A stretch of 64,000 bases of DNA, from the NCBI GenBank assembly GCA_003052455.1, contig QAPD01000020.1, positions 27,729 to 91,728 on the forward strand, written 5' to 3'. The notes under the pieces were generated by a model that saw only the letters and a list, made by a program, of their open reading frames with translations, did not search any database and was not told where the DNA came from. Below, piece after piece: positions 63,593 through 64,000 of the stretch (position 1 is the first letter of the stretch; each line of letters begins with the position of its first letter). Source of the stretch: Sphaerisporangium cinnabarinum. Its GTDB lineage: Bacteria; Actinomycetota; Actinomycetes; Actinomycetales; Cellulomonadaceae. A program made the position numbers and the translations under genes.

Positions 63593-64000
63593 TCAGGCGG
63601 GAGCGGGCGCCACCGCCCGGGCGCCCACGGCCCCCAGGCAGAAGCGCTGGATCGTGGCGACGACGGCGTCCCGCTCGCCCGGGGTCGGCGCGGGGCCGGC
63701 GGACCGGCCGCCGCGGGCCGCGGCGAGCGGGGACAGCGGGCCGGTGAGCGACTCGCCGATCGCGCCGACGAGCGCGGTCGCGACGACCTCGACGTCCTGG
63801 TCGGGGATCTCGCCCGCCGCGACGCCGTCGCGCACGACGTCCGCGAACGTCGTCGCGTACGCGCGGCGGTACTCGAGGCGCGCGGCGTCCACGGCCGGGT
63901 CGACGGGCTCGAGCAGGAGCGCCCACGCGAGCGTCGGCCCGCCCAGCCGCCGCACCCCGATCGCGTCTACCGCCCGCCCCGCGACTGCCGTGGCGCCACC
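63593..64000 (-). CDS. TetR-family transcriptional regulator, 3' part
   Basis: The C-terminal 135 residues of a TetR-type regulator; the N-terminal helix-turn-helix lies beyond the right edge. The frame is open to the end of the window. GPTLAWALLLEPVDPAVDAARLEYRRAYATTFADVVRDGVAAGEIPDQDVEVVATALVGAIGESLTGPLS is the ligand-binding and dimerisation core of the TetR C-domain. It lies 80 bases upstream of the AidB-like gene on the same strand and is its likely regulator. The ligand is unknown. Confidence 0.8.
   Translation of the reverse strand, partial: GGATAVAGRAVDAIGVRRLGGPTLAWALLLEPVDPAVDAARLEYRRAYATTFADVVRDGVAAGEIPDQDVEVVATALVGAIGESLTGPLSPLAAARGGRSAGPAPTPGERDAVVATIQRFCLGAVGARAVAPAPA

Overview
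The window is about 64 kb of very GC-rich DNA (third codon positions almost all G or C, frequent GTG starts, many 4-bp GTGA/ATGA gene overlaps, several leaderless-looking promoters). With the gene content (SpoIIE-type phosphatases, SigE-family and SnoaL-fused ECF sigma factors, LuxR ATPase regulators, a WXG100-like protein, a Cys-containing attenuator leader peptide) this points to an actinobacterium. A Cellulosimicrobium/Cellulomonas-type member of the Micrococcales is my best guess, by inference only. It reads as ordinary chromosome: no rRNA, tRNA, CRISPR array, transposase, integrase or prophage was seen.

Layout. 1-2.8 kb: 5' part of a DAACS-family symporter behind a short leader peptide ending in ALCR, then a lipoprotein class B penicillin-binding protein. 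3.1-4.8 kb: a SipW-type signal peptidase between two of its likely substrates. 4.8-7.0 kb: a long WXG100-like protein coupled to a lipoprotein. 7.2-13.4 kb: DUF1905 protein, MalY/PatB aminotransferase, a quinone-oxidoreductase-type dehydrogenase divergent from its probable MarR repressor, EamA-like transporter, DedA protein, serine hydrolase. 13.5-17.4 kb: luciferase-like monooxygenase, small protein and a large LuxR ATPase whose P-loop lysine is arginine. 17.4-20.5 kb: speD-DUF4178-DUF350-membrane aminopropyltransferase operon. 20.7-28.4 kb: PAS/SpoIIE phosphatase, a 1202-residue secreted PA14/GH2/LamG enzyme, a leaderless DUF3800 gene, a UBP zinc-finger protein coupled to a conserved unknown. 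28.6-31.2 kb: alpha carbonic anhydrase and a zinc alcohol dehydrogenase pair.

31.5-41.1 kb is regulatory: a LuxR ATPase, phosphoglycerate-mutase-like phosphatase, SigE-family sigma factor with a coupled membrane partner, a GAF/SpoIIE/HATPase phosphatase carrying an in-frame minisatellite, and a SigG-type sigma factor. 41.1-50.3 kb holds envelope and ion-homeostasis genes: a four-gene operon (DUF7144, DUF6325, SHOCT, DUF1269), AI-2E transporter, GAP protein, a second DUF1269 paralogue, overlapping ClC-type and SulP transporters, and small membrane proteins. 50.3-53.2 kb: a 19-bp-periodic inverted repeat array followed by a two-component system. 53.2-55.8 kb: VOC and YjaB-like acetyltransferase genes and an arsenic locus (arsR-arsC divergent from arsM). 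55.8-64 kb: small lipoprotein, 5'-3' exonuclease, esterase, FAD oxidoreductase, a sigma-like gene with region 2 only, DUF4240 protein, tyrosine phosphatase, AidB-like acyl-CoA dehydrogenase and the 3' part of a TetR regulator.

The common theme is envelope and general stress control: two SpoIIE phosphatases, three sigma-like genes, two LuxR ATPases, one two-component pair and many small membrane proteins. Most attractive for follow-up are the ALCR leader peptide before the symporter, the 19-bp-periodic array, the minisatellite in the phosphatase, the region-2-only sigma gene and the coupled WXG100/lipoprotein pair.
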